A DNA stretch of 64,000 bases, taken from assembly GCA_037367405.1 (NCBI GenBank), contig JAZKJV010002617.1, positions 310,001-374,000 on the forward strand, read 5' to 3'. The notes under the pieces are model-generated. The model saw only the letters and a list, made by a program, of their open reading frames with translations, had not been told where the DNA came from and searched no databases. Below are positions 1 through 10,800 of this stretch, piece after piece; position 1 is the first letter of the stretch; each line of letters opens with the position of its first letter. The position numbers and the translations under genes were made by a program. The DNA comes from Ottelia alismoides. Its lineage: Eukaryota > Streptophyta > Magnoliopsida > Alismatales > Hydrocharitaceae.

Positions 1-470
1 TTGATCCTACTCACTTTTGAACTAATACACATTCAATTACCTTCAAAACAAGACCAAGTTCAAGTGAATCGGAGCTCGTATGTGAAAGTTGGGTTTTGGG
101 CCTCTTTTGTATATTTTTCGCGGCTTTTTTGACCTGTATTTTATGTATATATTTTCTTTATTAATAAAAATCCAAAAAAATTAGATTAATGTGTCTTTTA
201 GTTATCTTTGAGTTTTCTGTATTTTTCCGGATTTTTATCTTGTCTAAAAAATAACAAAAAAAATAGAAAACCCAAAAATCAAGGTATTATATGTACATGG
301 GATACCCCAAAATTCACTTTCTACATTTGATCGAATTTGGTTTTGATGCCTTCATAAAAGTTGTAGATCTCGTTGAGACGAGCAATTTTCGTGAAGAAAC
401 TTTTTCGATCCGAGGTCATTTCCTATTTCTTTTTGATTTTACAAAGGTTTTAATTTCGGATTTTTCTGGA

Positions 471-509
471 GCTGACACGTGGCAGCCCCAGAGGCCGCCA
501 CGTGTCAGC
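471..509. promoter_or_regulatory. Inverted G-box hairpin in the LTR
   Basis: GCTGACACGTGGC (471-483) and its exact reverse complement (497-509) flank a 13-base loop. Each arm holds the G-box core CACGTG, a binding site for plant bZIP and bHLH factors. It lies about 310 bases upstream of the TATA-like box, so an enhancer role in the LTR promoter is plausible but inferred. Confidence 0.5.
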
Positions 510-818
510 GTTTTTTGGGGTCTTTATTATATCGTTTTTATAATAAAAAAAAGAAAAGAAAAAGAGAGAGAGAGAGAGAGAGAAGCACGTGCGTCGCACG
601 TGCTATACCAGGCACGTGCTCCGCACGCGCCCCATCTCCTCCCACGCCAACGCCACGTGGCCCATTTTGGGCCGTCCGATCTCGGCTGATCGGACGGCCC
701 TTGACCTTCGTCCACCTCCCGCGCCTCTCGCCCCGCAACCTTCTCCGCTATCTCCGCCAACCCCCTCCGCTATCCTCGCAACATCCACCCCGCAACCACC
801 GGTCGCCGACCCCTCTCC

Positions 819-828
819 TATTTAAAGA
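819..828 (+). promoter_or_regulatory. TATA-like box of the partial LTR
   Basis: CTATTTAAAG is followed at the usual distance by GC- and C-rich sequence, as expected for a transcription start inside an LTR. The assignment rests on position and sequence only. Confidence 0.35.
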
Positions 829-2599
829 GCCCCGCCGCTACCATCCTCCCCATCCGCCGATTTGCACAGTGGAGGCCGGTGGTGACAGCACCAGGCCGCG
901 ACCCTCTTCGGCGAGATCCGGTCGTCTTCCCCGACGCCGCCGCAGCCACGCTCCTCCTCCGAGCATCTGCTCTGCTCCGACTCCGTTCGTCGAGCCAACG
1001 TCATCGTCTCCGACCCTCCTCTCCGCTCAGAGCTACAGCAGCATCTACGCCTCCGCGACTCCACCTTCATCGACTCGCCCCCGCCACCGGAGCCCCGCTC
1101 CGCCTTGCGCTCTCGACCACGCCACTGGGTCTTCTCCGTCGCGTCAACACCACCGACCAACGTTATCATCATCTTCATCAACTCGCCCACGCCACCGGAG
1201 CCCGCTCTGCCTTGCGCCATCGACCCTCTGCTTCGCCAACTCCGCCGAGCTCCGACCAACGCTCCCACCTCGCCTCCGCCTCGCCGTTCATCTGCTCCGA
1301 CTACGACCAGCAACTTCGGCCAAGCTCCGCCGTCTCTTCAACCGCCCCGAGCACTGAACCACCGCCAAGGTTGAACTCCGCCATCGTCGCTGGGCTCGAG
1401 GTCCGAGGTCCCCCGCACGTGCGAGGCACGTGCGTGGGGAAACTCCCCCAGCAGGAATCAACCCCAGGGGGTCACGTGCTGCGCACGTGCCCCTTGGGCA
1501 AATTGTAATTGTGCCCCCGGAACTTCCACCTTTCGCAGTCCAGCCCCCGCCCCCAAAGGGGACGTGCCACGCACGTGCCCCTCTGGGAAATTTGCAGAAA
1601 CCCCCCTCCTTTTATCGGTAATTAACATTAGGTCCCCCCTGCATTATTTTATAATTATTTTATTATTCTGTTTGCATCTGTACCCCTGCATTCCTTGTTC
1701 AGTTTAGACCTCTGTTTTCCATCATTTTATTTATTAAAAATAGCATTTTTGTTCATCTTTTAATTCTCTACATTTTGACATGCTGTGGACATTTTTGTGA
1801 TTTACGGTTGATTAATAAATAATTGTTTTGTGGAAATTGAAACATTTTGCCCAATCTGTGTTCTGAAATTCATAGTAAATTAACCGTTGCTTTAAAAATC
1901 CCCCAAAAAATCACATATTGTAGAGATTAATTTGCTTGACATTGTGCCCAAAAATCTTTGCATTTGCATGCATACTTTGCTCTGTAAAAATCATTTTGCA
2001 TATTTCACTATTTGATTTTTAATAGGTATTAGACCCCACATTTTTGAGGTTTAGGATTTTTCTGAGATCCACCACCTAGTGATAGATCTTAGATAATTTT
2101 AGTTCTCGAAAATAAGTAGGTTTAATATTTATAAAAATTAAATATTGAAAATCTATTTGTTTGCATTCAAAAATTCATAAAAAATTCATATTGCATCTAA
2201 AAATTCCAAAAAAATTACAGTGCACTTATTTCATCATATTTTACATCTCGGCCAAGTTTCGTATTTTTCGGACATCATTTGAACGTAATTCACATTTTAG
2301 TCCATAAAATAGGCCGAATTTGCATATTGCACCCTCTATTGCATTGAAAAATTCCAAAAAAAGACCGCCTTGAAAACCGAACTCAAAATTGAATAGACAT
2401 TAATCTAAGTTGTTCCTTTGCCTCCTTGTGATCGACCTTGGGACTTGCCCAAGTAAAATAAACATAAAAACCACGTGATTGAATTTAATTAAAAATTTGT
2501 GGTTATTTTCTTGACTGTTCTCGAAAGCCGCCTACAACGAACGACATATTTCTTTTCACGATCAACGATTAAAAACGATTTCTTATCGTTGCTTTGCGG

Positions 2600-3915
2600 A
2601 CTCGTCAGATACTTTAGAGGTAGCAGAGCCGGTTCTCGACCGCGAGACTGATTTTTGTGATGATGGTGGTACTGAGGACACCTTGGATGATACAGATCCC
2701 TCGGAGTCAGGTTTTGACTAGGCAGAGTTTGATGATTACATACCAGATCTGACTTCCACTGAGCCGCCTTCTCCAGATCCAGTTTGTGTGAGAGAGTTCT
2801 CATTCTCCCGAGCAGATTTGGCAGCATACACTCGAATTCTTCAGAATCCAGATTTGTCAGCACCAGTATGTCCAGAGCTGAAGCCACTACCTGCATCGTT
2901 GAAGTATAGATTCCTTGCGGGTGAGCATGAGATGTACCCAATCATTATCTCAGTCGATTTGACTGGAGAGTAGGAATCCCGTTTGATGGGGGTTCTTGAA
3001 AAGAACCGCAAGGCAATAGGATGGAGCGTAGCAGATCTCCAGGGGATCAGTCCGGCTCTGTGCTCTCACCACATCTATCTTGAAGATGAGGCAAAGCCGT
3101 CGCGTGAGTTCCAGCGGCGGCTGAACCCGAATCTGAGAGAGGTTGTCATGAAGGAAATTTCGAAGTGGTGGAGCGTCGATTTTATCTATCCCATCTCCGA
3201 CTCCAAGTGGGTCAGTTCGTTACATGTGGCCCAAGAAGACGGGCATCACTACAGTGGTTACGGAGTCCGGAGAGGAGATCGCTACACGAGTACCCACTTC
3301 TTGGAGGGTCTGCGTGGATTACAGATGACTCAATCAGGCCACCAAGAAGGATCATTTCCCCCTGCCCTTTATAGATCGGATCATTGAGAGACTGGCAGGG
3401 AAGAGTCATTATTGTTTTCTGGATGGGTACTCGGGCTACAACCAGGTGGCCAACGCTCCCGAGGACCAGGACAAGACGACCTTTACCTGTCCCTTCGGTA
3501 CATACGCCTTCCGACGCATGCCATTTGGGCTATGCAATGCCCCTGCGACTTTTCAGAGATGCATGTTGTCGATCTTTTCGGACATGGTAGGGGAATGCTT
3601 GGAGGTCTTCATGGACGATTTCTCGGTTTACAGCGACGGATTCGACTCCTGTCTTGACTGCCTAGACCGAGTACTTCAGCGATGTATAGAGGTTCGCCTG
3701 GTATTATCTTGGGAGAAGAGTCACCTCATGGTGACTCAAGGGACATGCTTGGCCACATCATCTCCAACAGGGGCATGGAGGTTGATCCGGCCAAGGTGGA
3801 TGTCATTAGCAAACTCGCACCACCGTCCAACTTGCGGCAGTAACGGTCGTTTCTGGGGCACGTTGGTTTCTACCGGCGATTCATTCGTGATTTCAGTAGA
3901 GTTGTCCGACCATTG
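2600..3915 (+). pseudogene. Element 1 pol, linker and reverse transcriptase part (broken)
   Basis: The first 190 bases encode an acidic linker like the one upstream of the reverse transcriptase in element 2 (DPSES, EFDD, TSTEP). The reverse transcriptase follows with segments typical of Athila-type Ty3/gypsy elements: GWSVADLQGISPALCSHHIY, then MPFGLCNAPATFQRCM and the catalytic FMDD near 3610. The frame is broken: TAG stops at 2719 and 2971 and frame changes near 3230, 3390, 3440 and 3750. No protease or gag precedes it; sequence upstream of about 2560 is LTR-like. It cannot make an active enzyme as it stands. Confidence 0.85.
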
Positions 3916-4848
3916 ACTGATCTACTGACGAAAGACACCGAGTTCCTTGTCGATGACAAGTGTCTTTCATCGTTTGAGACTCTCAAGAAAAGTGTGATAG
4001 AGGCTCCTGTCCTTCAGCCACCTGATTGGTCTCTCCCATTTGAGATCATGACGGACGCCTCCGATTTCGCCGTGGGGGATGTTCTAGGACAGAGGAGGGA
4101 TGGAGTTTCGTTTGCTATTCACTACGCTAGCCGCACAATGGATTCCATGCAGCGGAACTACACAGTCACAGAGAAGGAGATGCTAGCCGTAGTCTTCGCC
4201 CTGAATAAGTTCAGATCGTACATTATTGGATCTAGAGTGACCATGTATACTGATCATACCGCCATCAGGTACCTCATGGCAAAGAAGGATGCCAAGGACA
4301 GAGTGACTAGATGGATCCTTCTACTCCAGGAGTTTGACATAGAGATTAAGGATAAGCCTGGAGTCAAGAATGTGGTGGCGGATCATCTCTCCCGATTGGA
4401 GTACCTTGAGGATTCTGAGAAGATTGACCCTATTTGTGAGACCTTTCCAAATGAGGCGATCCTTGCTATCGCCTCGCTCCCATGGTACGCCGATATTGTG
4501 AACTATCTTATCGCCAAGAAAGTTCCACAAGATTGGCCCAGGCAGAAACTTGAGACCTTCCTCGCGAAGGCCAAGTTTTACCATTGGGAGGATCTCATCC
4601 TTTACCATGATGCAGGGGATAGTATCTGGCGTAGGTGCATTCCTCAGGAGGAGCATCACATCGTCCTTACTTACTGCCACAAGCTTGAGGCAGGAAGACA
4701 TCACTCAGGGAGAAGAACGGCACAGAAAGTGCTCCAATCCGACCTATGGTGGCCTACTCTCTTCAAGGACTCTGATGAGTTCGTGAAGAGGTGTACTGAC
4801 TGTCAGAGGATGGGCACTTGTGGACAGCGTGATATGATGCCGATGTAG
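3913..4848 (+). pseudogene. Element 1 pol, RNase H and integrase zinc-finger part
   Basis: An open 311-codon stretch covers the end of the reverse transcriptase thumb, RNase H ([21 protein letters not shown] and [10 protein letters not shown] carry the expected D-E-D residues), the Athila-like signature [10 protein letters not shown] and [10 protein letters not shown], and the integrase HHCC zinc finger (HH near 4650-4700, CTDCQR near 4795). An in-frame TAG at 4846 ends it; the same reading frame resumes directly after the stop in the integrase core. This is the best preserved half of pol in element 1. Confidence 0.88.
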
Positions 4849-5763
4849 CCCATACACTTCTGTGAGGTTTGTGATGCATGGAGCATAGATTTCATGGGTC
4901 CATTCTCTAAGAGTCATGGATTTGAGTACATTCTGTTGGCCGTGGATTATGTGAGTCGTTGGGTTGAGGCCATCCCCGCCCGAACCGTTGATGCCAGGAC
5001 AGTTTGCAGATTTTTGAGGAAGCACATCATTACATGGTTCGGGGTACCTCGAGTATTGATATCAGATTGGGGGTCTCATTTCATCAACGACCAGGTGAAG
5101 GCCCTTGCTAGCGAGTTCGGCATAGACCATCAAGTTGCCACTCCATACCATCCACAGACAAATGGTCTAGCCGAGGTGTCGAACAGGGAGATCAAGACTA
5201 TTTTGCAGAAAGTCGTCCGCCCTGACCGAAAGGATTGGTCACAGCTTTTGGACTCGGTCTTGTGGGCATATAGGACGTCTTTCAAGACACCATTGGGCAC
5301 ATCTCCCTTTCGCCTCGTATATGGCAAGCCGTGCCATTTACCAGTTGAGTTGAGGCACAGGTCACTTTGGGCAGTTACAGATATTATTTTGGATCCAGAT
5401 AGTGTAGGAGACCAGAGGAGGGCAGAGTTAGCAGCCCTGGAGGAGCTTCGTGATACCGCCTTCTCAAACAGCCTACAGTATAAGGAGAGAGTGAAAGAGT
5501 GGCATGATTCTCATATCAGCCACAAGCATTTTGAGCATGGACAGAGAGTATGGCTATTTGATGCTAGGCTTCGTCTATTTCCAGGGAAGCTACAGAGCAA
5601 ATGGAAGGGACCTTATCTTGTGAGAAAGGTACACGACAACGGGAGTATTGCCATATCTGAGTTATCTTCTAAGAGTACCTTTCGAGTGAACGGCCAGCGG
5701 CTCAAGCCATTTCTAGATCATGAGCCGCGAGTCGTTGATGTTGCCCCTATTCACTTTGCGTGA
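4849..5763 (+). pseudogene. Element 1 pol, integrase core and C-terminus
   Basis: Continues the pol frame after the TAG at 4846. The first ATG is at 4894 but the domain starts before it. The integrase core keeps the D,D,E triad: [16 protein letters not shown] and AEVSNREIK. The C-terminal part has the GPY motif ([10 protein letters not shown]) followed by [10 protein letters not shown], usual in Ty3/gypsy integrases. The natural stop is TGA at 5761. No chromodomain is seen, as expected for the Athila/Tat side of the gypsy tree. Length and motifs are normal; only the upstream stop breaks it. Confidence 0.88.
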
Positions 5764-5896
5764 GATGTAGTTTCTTGACTCACATCTATTGCATCTCACG
5801 CCTGATTATCACTGTTCTTCCGACCTGTATTGATTCAGTTGTCCATATCATTCTATTGCTTAGTCCCACATCCCTTTTCTCATCTTATGATTATGC

Positions 5897-6246
5897 TATA
5901 CTTAGGGTGTACTTTACCCTAAGTATAAGGGGATGTAGGACCTTCGGGTATTCTTTTCATTCTTTCTACCCCTGTTTTACTGCCTATACTTAGGGATATT
6001 TCACCCTAAGTATAGCGGGGGGCAGACTGTGTACATCCTTCACTCGGATTTCCCTTCATGTACAGCTTGTTATACTTAGGATTACTTGATCCTAAGTATA
6101 GGGGGAAACCACCGAGTTCTCCTCATTCTATTCTTTCATTCATCTCTGTATCTAGCCATTCCTTTTCACTTCCCTATACTAAGCACGAGTTATTTCTTCT
6201 TCATCGCTCTTGATCACTCTGAGGACATCGTTCGAGCTAAGTATAG
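5897..6246 (+). repeat. Hairpin array after pol (element 1)
   Basis: Four inverted repeats lie about 87-105 bases apart: 5897-5927 (11-bp stem, 9-base loop), 5985-6014 (11-bp stem), 6071-6100 (12-bp stem, 6-base loop) and 6174-6246 (longer, with a long loop). The stems are variants of TATACTTAGG / CCTAAGTATA, and the 3' arm is mostly followed by a G run. The arm plus G run resembles the element's polypurine tract at 7844-7856. The same four hairpins, in the same order, occur in elements 2 and 3. Function is unknown; RNA structure or extra plus-strand priming sites are possibilities. Confidence 0.9.
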
Positions 6247-6379
6247 GGAGGTGTGTATATATATGATTCATATATACTTTAGCCATAACTCGTACTTTGT
6301 GTGAGTGTGTGACTAAATAAAAATGGCTAAAAACCCATAAAATTTAAAATTTTTCTCCCTTGTATATAAAATTCATTCT

Positions 6380-6660
6380 GCACATACCTATTTATTAATA
6401 CAAATTATTTTTGTACAAATGATTGTAAAATGATTTGTGTAAAGGATTTGTAAATATGTGTATATCAAAATTATGTACATAGTACAAAATTTTTCCAAAA
6501 TGTTTTGAAAACAAAAAGTTTGCAAAAACCTTGTGTAAATGTTTGTAAATATTTTGCAAAACTTGCATTCATGCATACATTCATGGTTTCAAACCATTTT
6601 TCAAAAATTTTGCATATTTGTAAAGTCACATTTGTAAATAGCATCTTTGTAAATACTTGT
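6380..6660 (+). repeat. Degenerate TTTGTAAAAT repeat tract (element 1)
   Basis: AT-rich sequence with many imperfect copies of a roughly 10-12 base unit around TTTGTAAAAT. The matching region in element 3 (62100-62600) is longer and more regular, and element 2 has a decayed copy (16760-17060). It looks like a tandem repeat that expanded in one lineage. No coding signal is seen. Confidence 0.6.
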
Positions 6661-7843
6661 ATAGTTTTTCCTGGATCATAGTTGACATTTAAACTAGCCT
6701 GGAAGTAAATTGGGAAATGGAGCTTGATTAAGATCTTAATCCTCCTAATTCTAAGAGGAACCTTATAGGGCTTAGGGTTAAGGCTTTTCAGGTCCATTGG
6801 GGACTTAATTCTTTGAGTCCACTAGGCTCTGAGCATATGTCATCTTGATGAGCCTAAGTAGAGCACTTAACAACACATGCATGACTCTTAGAGACAATGG
6901 CTTGACTCGCACCAGCACTTTACACATAGCTCTCCACGGATGAGGTGGTGAGGAGGCAGTTTTCTTTGGCTTGGGGTAGCATATGATGGTAGTACTTCTA
7001 GGCGGAACCTCTCTTCTTCTTCTAGTGATGGAACTGCGTCTCAACTTGGTCTAGTGGTGATGAAGGCTAAAGGCAGAAGTCATGGGTTGCAATAAAGCTT
7101 CAAAAGAGGGATAGTCTACTGGCTCAAGAGGAAAAACTCCTTGTATATATGCTGCACCATGTAGATATGTTGTACAGTTGCACATGAAAAAAAATATGTG
7201 CAAAAAGAAAAGAACTCCAAAAAAAGTGATGGGTCGGATTGAAAATTTAATAATCCCACCGGAGTGTTATAGTCAAATAAAGCAAAATCTTGTGGTATAC
7301 ATGTTACATCTCATGAATCTTGCAGTGGGAGACTCAGCTACACTGGTTAGAGCTCCCAAGGATACATGGCTACACTGGCCATGGTCCATTCTCTTCTTCC
7401 CTCTCTTCTTGAGCCGGTTGCACTTGAACTTAGAAGGGAATACCCCGCTTCTCGAGGAAAGAATTGCTAGACCAAGGCATTAGAGTTACCAGGTTGGGGG
7501 AGGTTGTTTCTTTGTTACTTTTGAGGTGGGGAGCTACATATCACTTATACTGCATGGAAAGATTCATGGTCATTAGAGTTTGTGTATGTAGACTTTGTTC
7601 TGATCTGGTTTATTGAGGAGTCTTGTCCATAGATTGGTGGAACTTAGAGGCTGTTGAGTTTTAATCTTAAGTCCAAATAAGGTTCCGACACATTAATAAT
7701 CTAATGATCTGATCGAGCTCCATATCTCAATATTAATGAAGGCAAGTTTAATAATCAAACTTGATCCATGTACATTCTCCTCTTTTTCTTTCTCTTTTTC
7801 ACTTATTTTTCAAATAAGTGTTTGCTAAGGGACTAGCAAAGTT
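6661..7843 (+). repeat. Conserved post-pol region of element 1
   Basis: About 1.2 kb between the repeat tract and the polypurine tract. Long near-identical blocks recur in element 2 (15613-16750, inverted) and element 3 (62890-64000). The sense strand keeps a frame ending LEGNTPLLEER-ARPRH-stop (to 7483) in all three; element 2 has one in-frame TAG inside it. The antisense strand keeps another frame (see 6805-7044). It is not an env gene I can recognise: there is no signal peptide or transmembrane pattern. Athila elements often carry extra ORFs here. Confidence 0.6.
6805..7044 (-). CDS. Antisense ORF in the post-pol region (element 1 copy)
   Basis: A 79-codon antisense frame, basic and without a known domain, ending SLVDSKN-stop. 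The same frame is open in element 2 (16360-16647, 95 codons) and readable in element 3 (about 63020-63260) with one stop. Upstream in this frame, the CAG seen in element 2 is TAG here, so a longer frame (starting PLEPVDYPSFEALL) is cut. Antisense ORFs between integrase and the 3' LTR are known from some Tat-type elements such as Grande; homology to those is not shown here. It may be non-coding conservation that happens to stay open. Confidence 0.3.
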   Translation of the reverse strand: MRRSSITRRRREVPPRSTTIICYPKPKKTASSPPHPWRAMCKVLVRVKPLSLRVMHVLLSALLRLIKMTYAQSLVDSKN

Positions 7844-7856
7844 AAGTATAGGGGGG
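7844..7856 (+). other. Polypurine tract of element 1
   Basis: AAGTATAGGGGGG sits directly before the LTR start TGATGAAT. A polypurine tract here primes plus-strand DNA synthesis in LTR retrotransposons. The same 13 bases stand in the same place in element 2 (15600-15612, other strand). Confidence 0.85.
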
Positions 7857-10800
7857 TGATGAATACTCATTCATCACTCTTTATTCTTATATTTTAGCTA
7901 CAAAAACCTTTGCAAATGCATGTAGATACTTGTAAATACAAATAATTACCAAAAAGCATGCATTGTGTAAAAACTAATAATTAGCATGTTTTTGTGCAAA
8001 AATAAAAGAATAAAGAATTAAAAGAAAAAGAGGGAGATATTTAGAATAAATATTGAGCAACCTAATCCTAAGAGAGGGCTCAGCATGGGCCTGACCGCAT
8101 AAATGCCCAAGTAGAGAGAGATAAGGAAGCTCATGTATACATACACGTGTACTTAAATAAAAATAAATATTTTCCTCTAAAAATAAATATTTGTAAATAT
8201 TTTTATATATTTTTAAATATTAAATTAAAATAAAAATAAAAATAAGAAAAATAAAACAAAATTAAAAACTAATGAAAATATCCCTCATTATTGTACATAA
8301 GCCATGTACATAAAATCACTTATGTATTTATTTCACCTTGTAAATAAATCAATAATATTCCATAAAAATATGTACATACTCCCTTATTTCATAATGTATA
8401 TATAAATAAAATAAAAATCGTAAAAATAAAATAAAAACAAAAAGAAATAAAAATAAAAATCAAAGCCACCTTGTATATATACCATACATGGATATAAATA
8501 AAACTATTTATTTCAACCATGTACATAATTAATAAAAATAAAATAAAAATACCATATTATTTCAAATTTTATCCTATAAATAAATAAAATATAAAATTGG
8601 GATAATTTGTATAAAAATAAACAATTAAAAATTAAAAATTAAAAATACATATGTATATACATGTATATAATAATATTTTGTAAATACCTAAATTATATTT
8701 CAAAAAAATAAATAAAAATCACTAAAAAATAGAAAAAAATAAAATAAACATTTCTCATGTTTTAATTTTTCCTAAATCAGCCATTTATTATTTTATTTCT
8801 AATTTCCAAATATTTCTGACATGGCCTGCTCTGATTGGTCCACGGGGGACATTGACCCCCGGTCAACTTCCCCCCTTGGACCACTGAGCCCCGAATCCGA
8901 GTTTTTGACCCGATATCTCGACATTTCCCACACTCTGTCTGATCACTAAGTCTGTTAACCTCGGGTCCTAATCCTACCTTGATCAACCCTGATCCACGCC
9001 CGGGGTGGATTTTAGGGATCCGAGCCTCGCCGTGCCCTGCCCGACCTGTTCTTGCCGGACCCTCACTTGTATATAGTCTGAGCTCCGCCTCCTTTTTCAT
9101 GCATCCTTGGATCATTTCATTCCACCCTAGGACCTCCAAAGCCACTGCGAGAGTGACAGCTTGCTTCCGGTCGTGTCGCGGCGAGGAGGGAGTGGATGAG
9201 CCATCGATCCGGCGACTTTGCGCCGCCGTGCGCCACCCAGAGGTGGTGCTCGAGCCTCGGGCACCGATGGCCCTTGAGGCTAGGACCTGGAGCATCCCCA
9301 ACTCTTCCACAATTGACAGCATCCAGTAAGTAGCCTTCTTTCCTTCTCCATTTCCCTAATTTCGCGTTTCGCTCAAATCGACCCATCGCCGTCCATCTTT
9401 GATTCCGACCATCTCCGCCTTCATCCCGATCATCGGAATCGCCGACCACCTTCACCTTTCCCCCGCGCATCTTCTGCACCCATTCATTCACCCCAGTTCG
9501 CACAGGAACTGGGTATCGAGTTCCATTATCGTCGCTCCGCCGGAGCTCGCTCGCTCTGCCGCACCGTTCACCTCCACCACCGCTAACCGGGTCGAGGCAC
9601 TTTGCCCTCAACCCAGGAGTGTGTTGCGCAGCTTTGCAGATCCAGAGGAGCCAATCTGAGGGCTCGACATTCAGGTGCAGCAGCTCAGCCTCCGCCGGTG
9701 TCGCCTGAGCTCCCTGGAGCTCCGTTGCGTCATCGGAGGAGTCCATTCGACGCGGGAGGCTCAGACGCATCTTTCAGATCTTCAGCAGCCCCCTAGGAGC
9801 TCACCTGCACGCGCACGAGCCTGAGAAACTTGCCGGTGTCCAGTTCGTCGAGTATCCTCCCCGACCGTCTGATTGCCTTCCAGCTCCAGATCATTCCCGG
9901 ACCGTCTGATCAGGGTTAAGAGGAGGCCCAGCAGCCACCGTTGGATCTTCACGTGGCCTCCTCTCAACCCTCCATCCAGCGAAGGTGACCCAGTGCCCCT
10001 CGACCGTCGGATCTACACGTGGCGCATCCCCAGCCGTTGGATAGGCGACGAGGAGTCCTTTGCTTAGTCGCGCCTTTTCTCAACCGTCTAATCTCCATGT
10101 GGCGTGCATCTGGCCCTCGACTTAATAAAGGGTAATTTTCTCTTAGGCCCTTAGCTTCGTAGTTGTTAATTTTTAGTCTTGTAAATATTTTAGAAGCTTT
10201 ATTTTAGTTGGGTAATTTACATAGAGGACCCTGTTGTTTCTTGTATTTGCTTTTATACCCCTATTTGTAGTGGAACACGTGCTTCGACACGTGCTTTTGT
10301 GGGATAATTGCATGAATGGGATGGTTGTTTCAGGGTGTTAATGAATGGAATTAAGTTTTTAGAAATTGTAGAAATGCCCCTGTGAATGTTTTATTTGCAC
10401 ATGTGCTATATATCGTGGGTAATTTACACTTGAGCCCCTGGACTTTTGGTGCATGTTACTATTTAGTCCAGGGACTTAAGTTTTCTTGCAATTTGGTCCC
10501 TGAGTGCCAAGGTCACGCGCCTCGCGCGTGAGTTCTTGGAGAATTTGCACCGGACCCCTTGGAACTTATTTTAATCGCTTACAGGTCCCTATGTACTGTG
10601 TCCTTGTAGTTTGATTTTAATAAAATACCAAACCTACTCTAAATTTGATGAAAAGGACACATGGCTCCTACCATGGTGTAAACTTTACTCTAATTTTTGG
10701 AGACATTTCTGAGCATTTTTGATATTTTAAAAATTCAAAAACAAGCATTTTTCTTACTGTCATGTTTTAAAAATCATAAAAAAATATCAAAACACCTTCA

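Larger units (their letters stand above)
1..2520 (+). repeat. Partial long LTR of an Athila-like retrotransposon
   Basis: This stretch has the texture of the long LTRs elsewhere in the window: an AT-rich U3, a GC-rich middle (about 560-1600) after a TATA-like box, then AT-rich sequence ending in a line near 2420-2500 that resembles the LTR end at 24570-24760 on the other strand (both carry ACCTTGGG-CTTGCCC). Reading frames at 479-1508 are low-complexity products of GC-rich LTR sequence, not genes. The LTR lacks a clear terminal CA and primer site and runs directly into pol-like sequence near 2600, so its 3' end is lost. It is a different LTR family from the one at 7857-11564, so the junction with pol is probably chimeric. 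Left limit is outside the window. Confidence 0.6.

Noticed and set aside
479..1508. Long overlapping frames rich in Pro, Ser and Arg on both strands
   Set aside because: They lie in the GC-rich part of an LTR, have low complexity in every frame and match nothing I recognise.
5897..6246. CRISPR-like array
   Set aside because: The regular spacing recalls CRISPR, but the repeats are hairpins of variable sequence inside a plant retrotransposon, spacers are conserved between copies and no cas gene exists.
5764..6304. Small frames after integrase as a possible env-like gene
   Set aside because: They run across the hairpins, are not shared between elements in any frame and have no envelope-like features.
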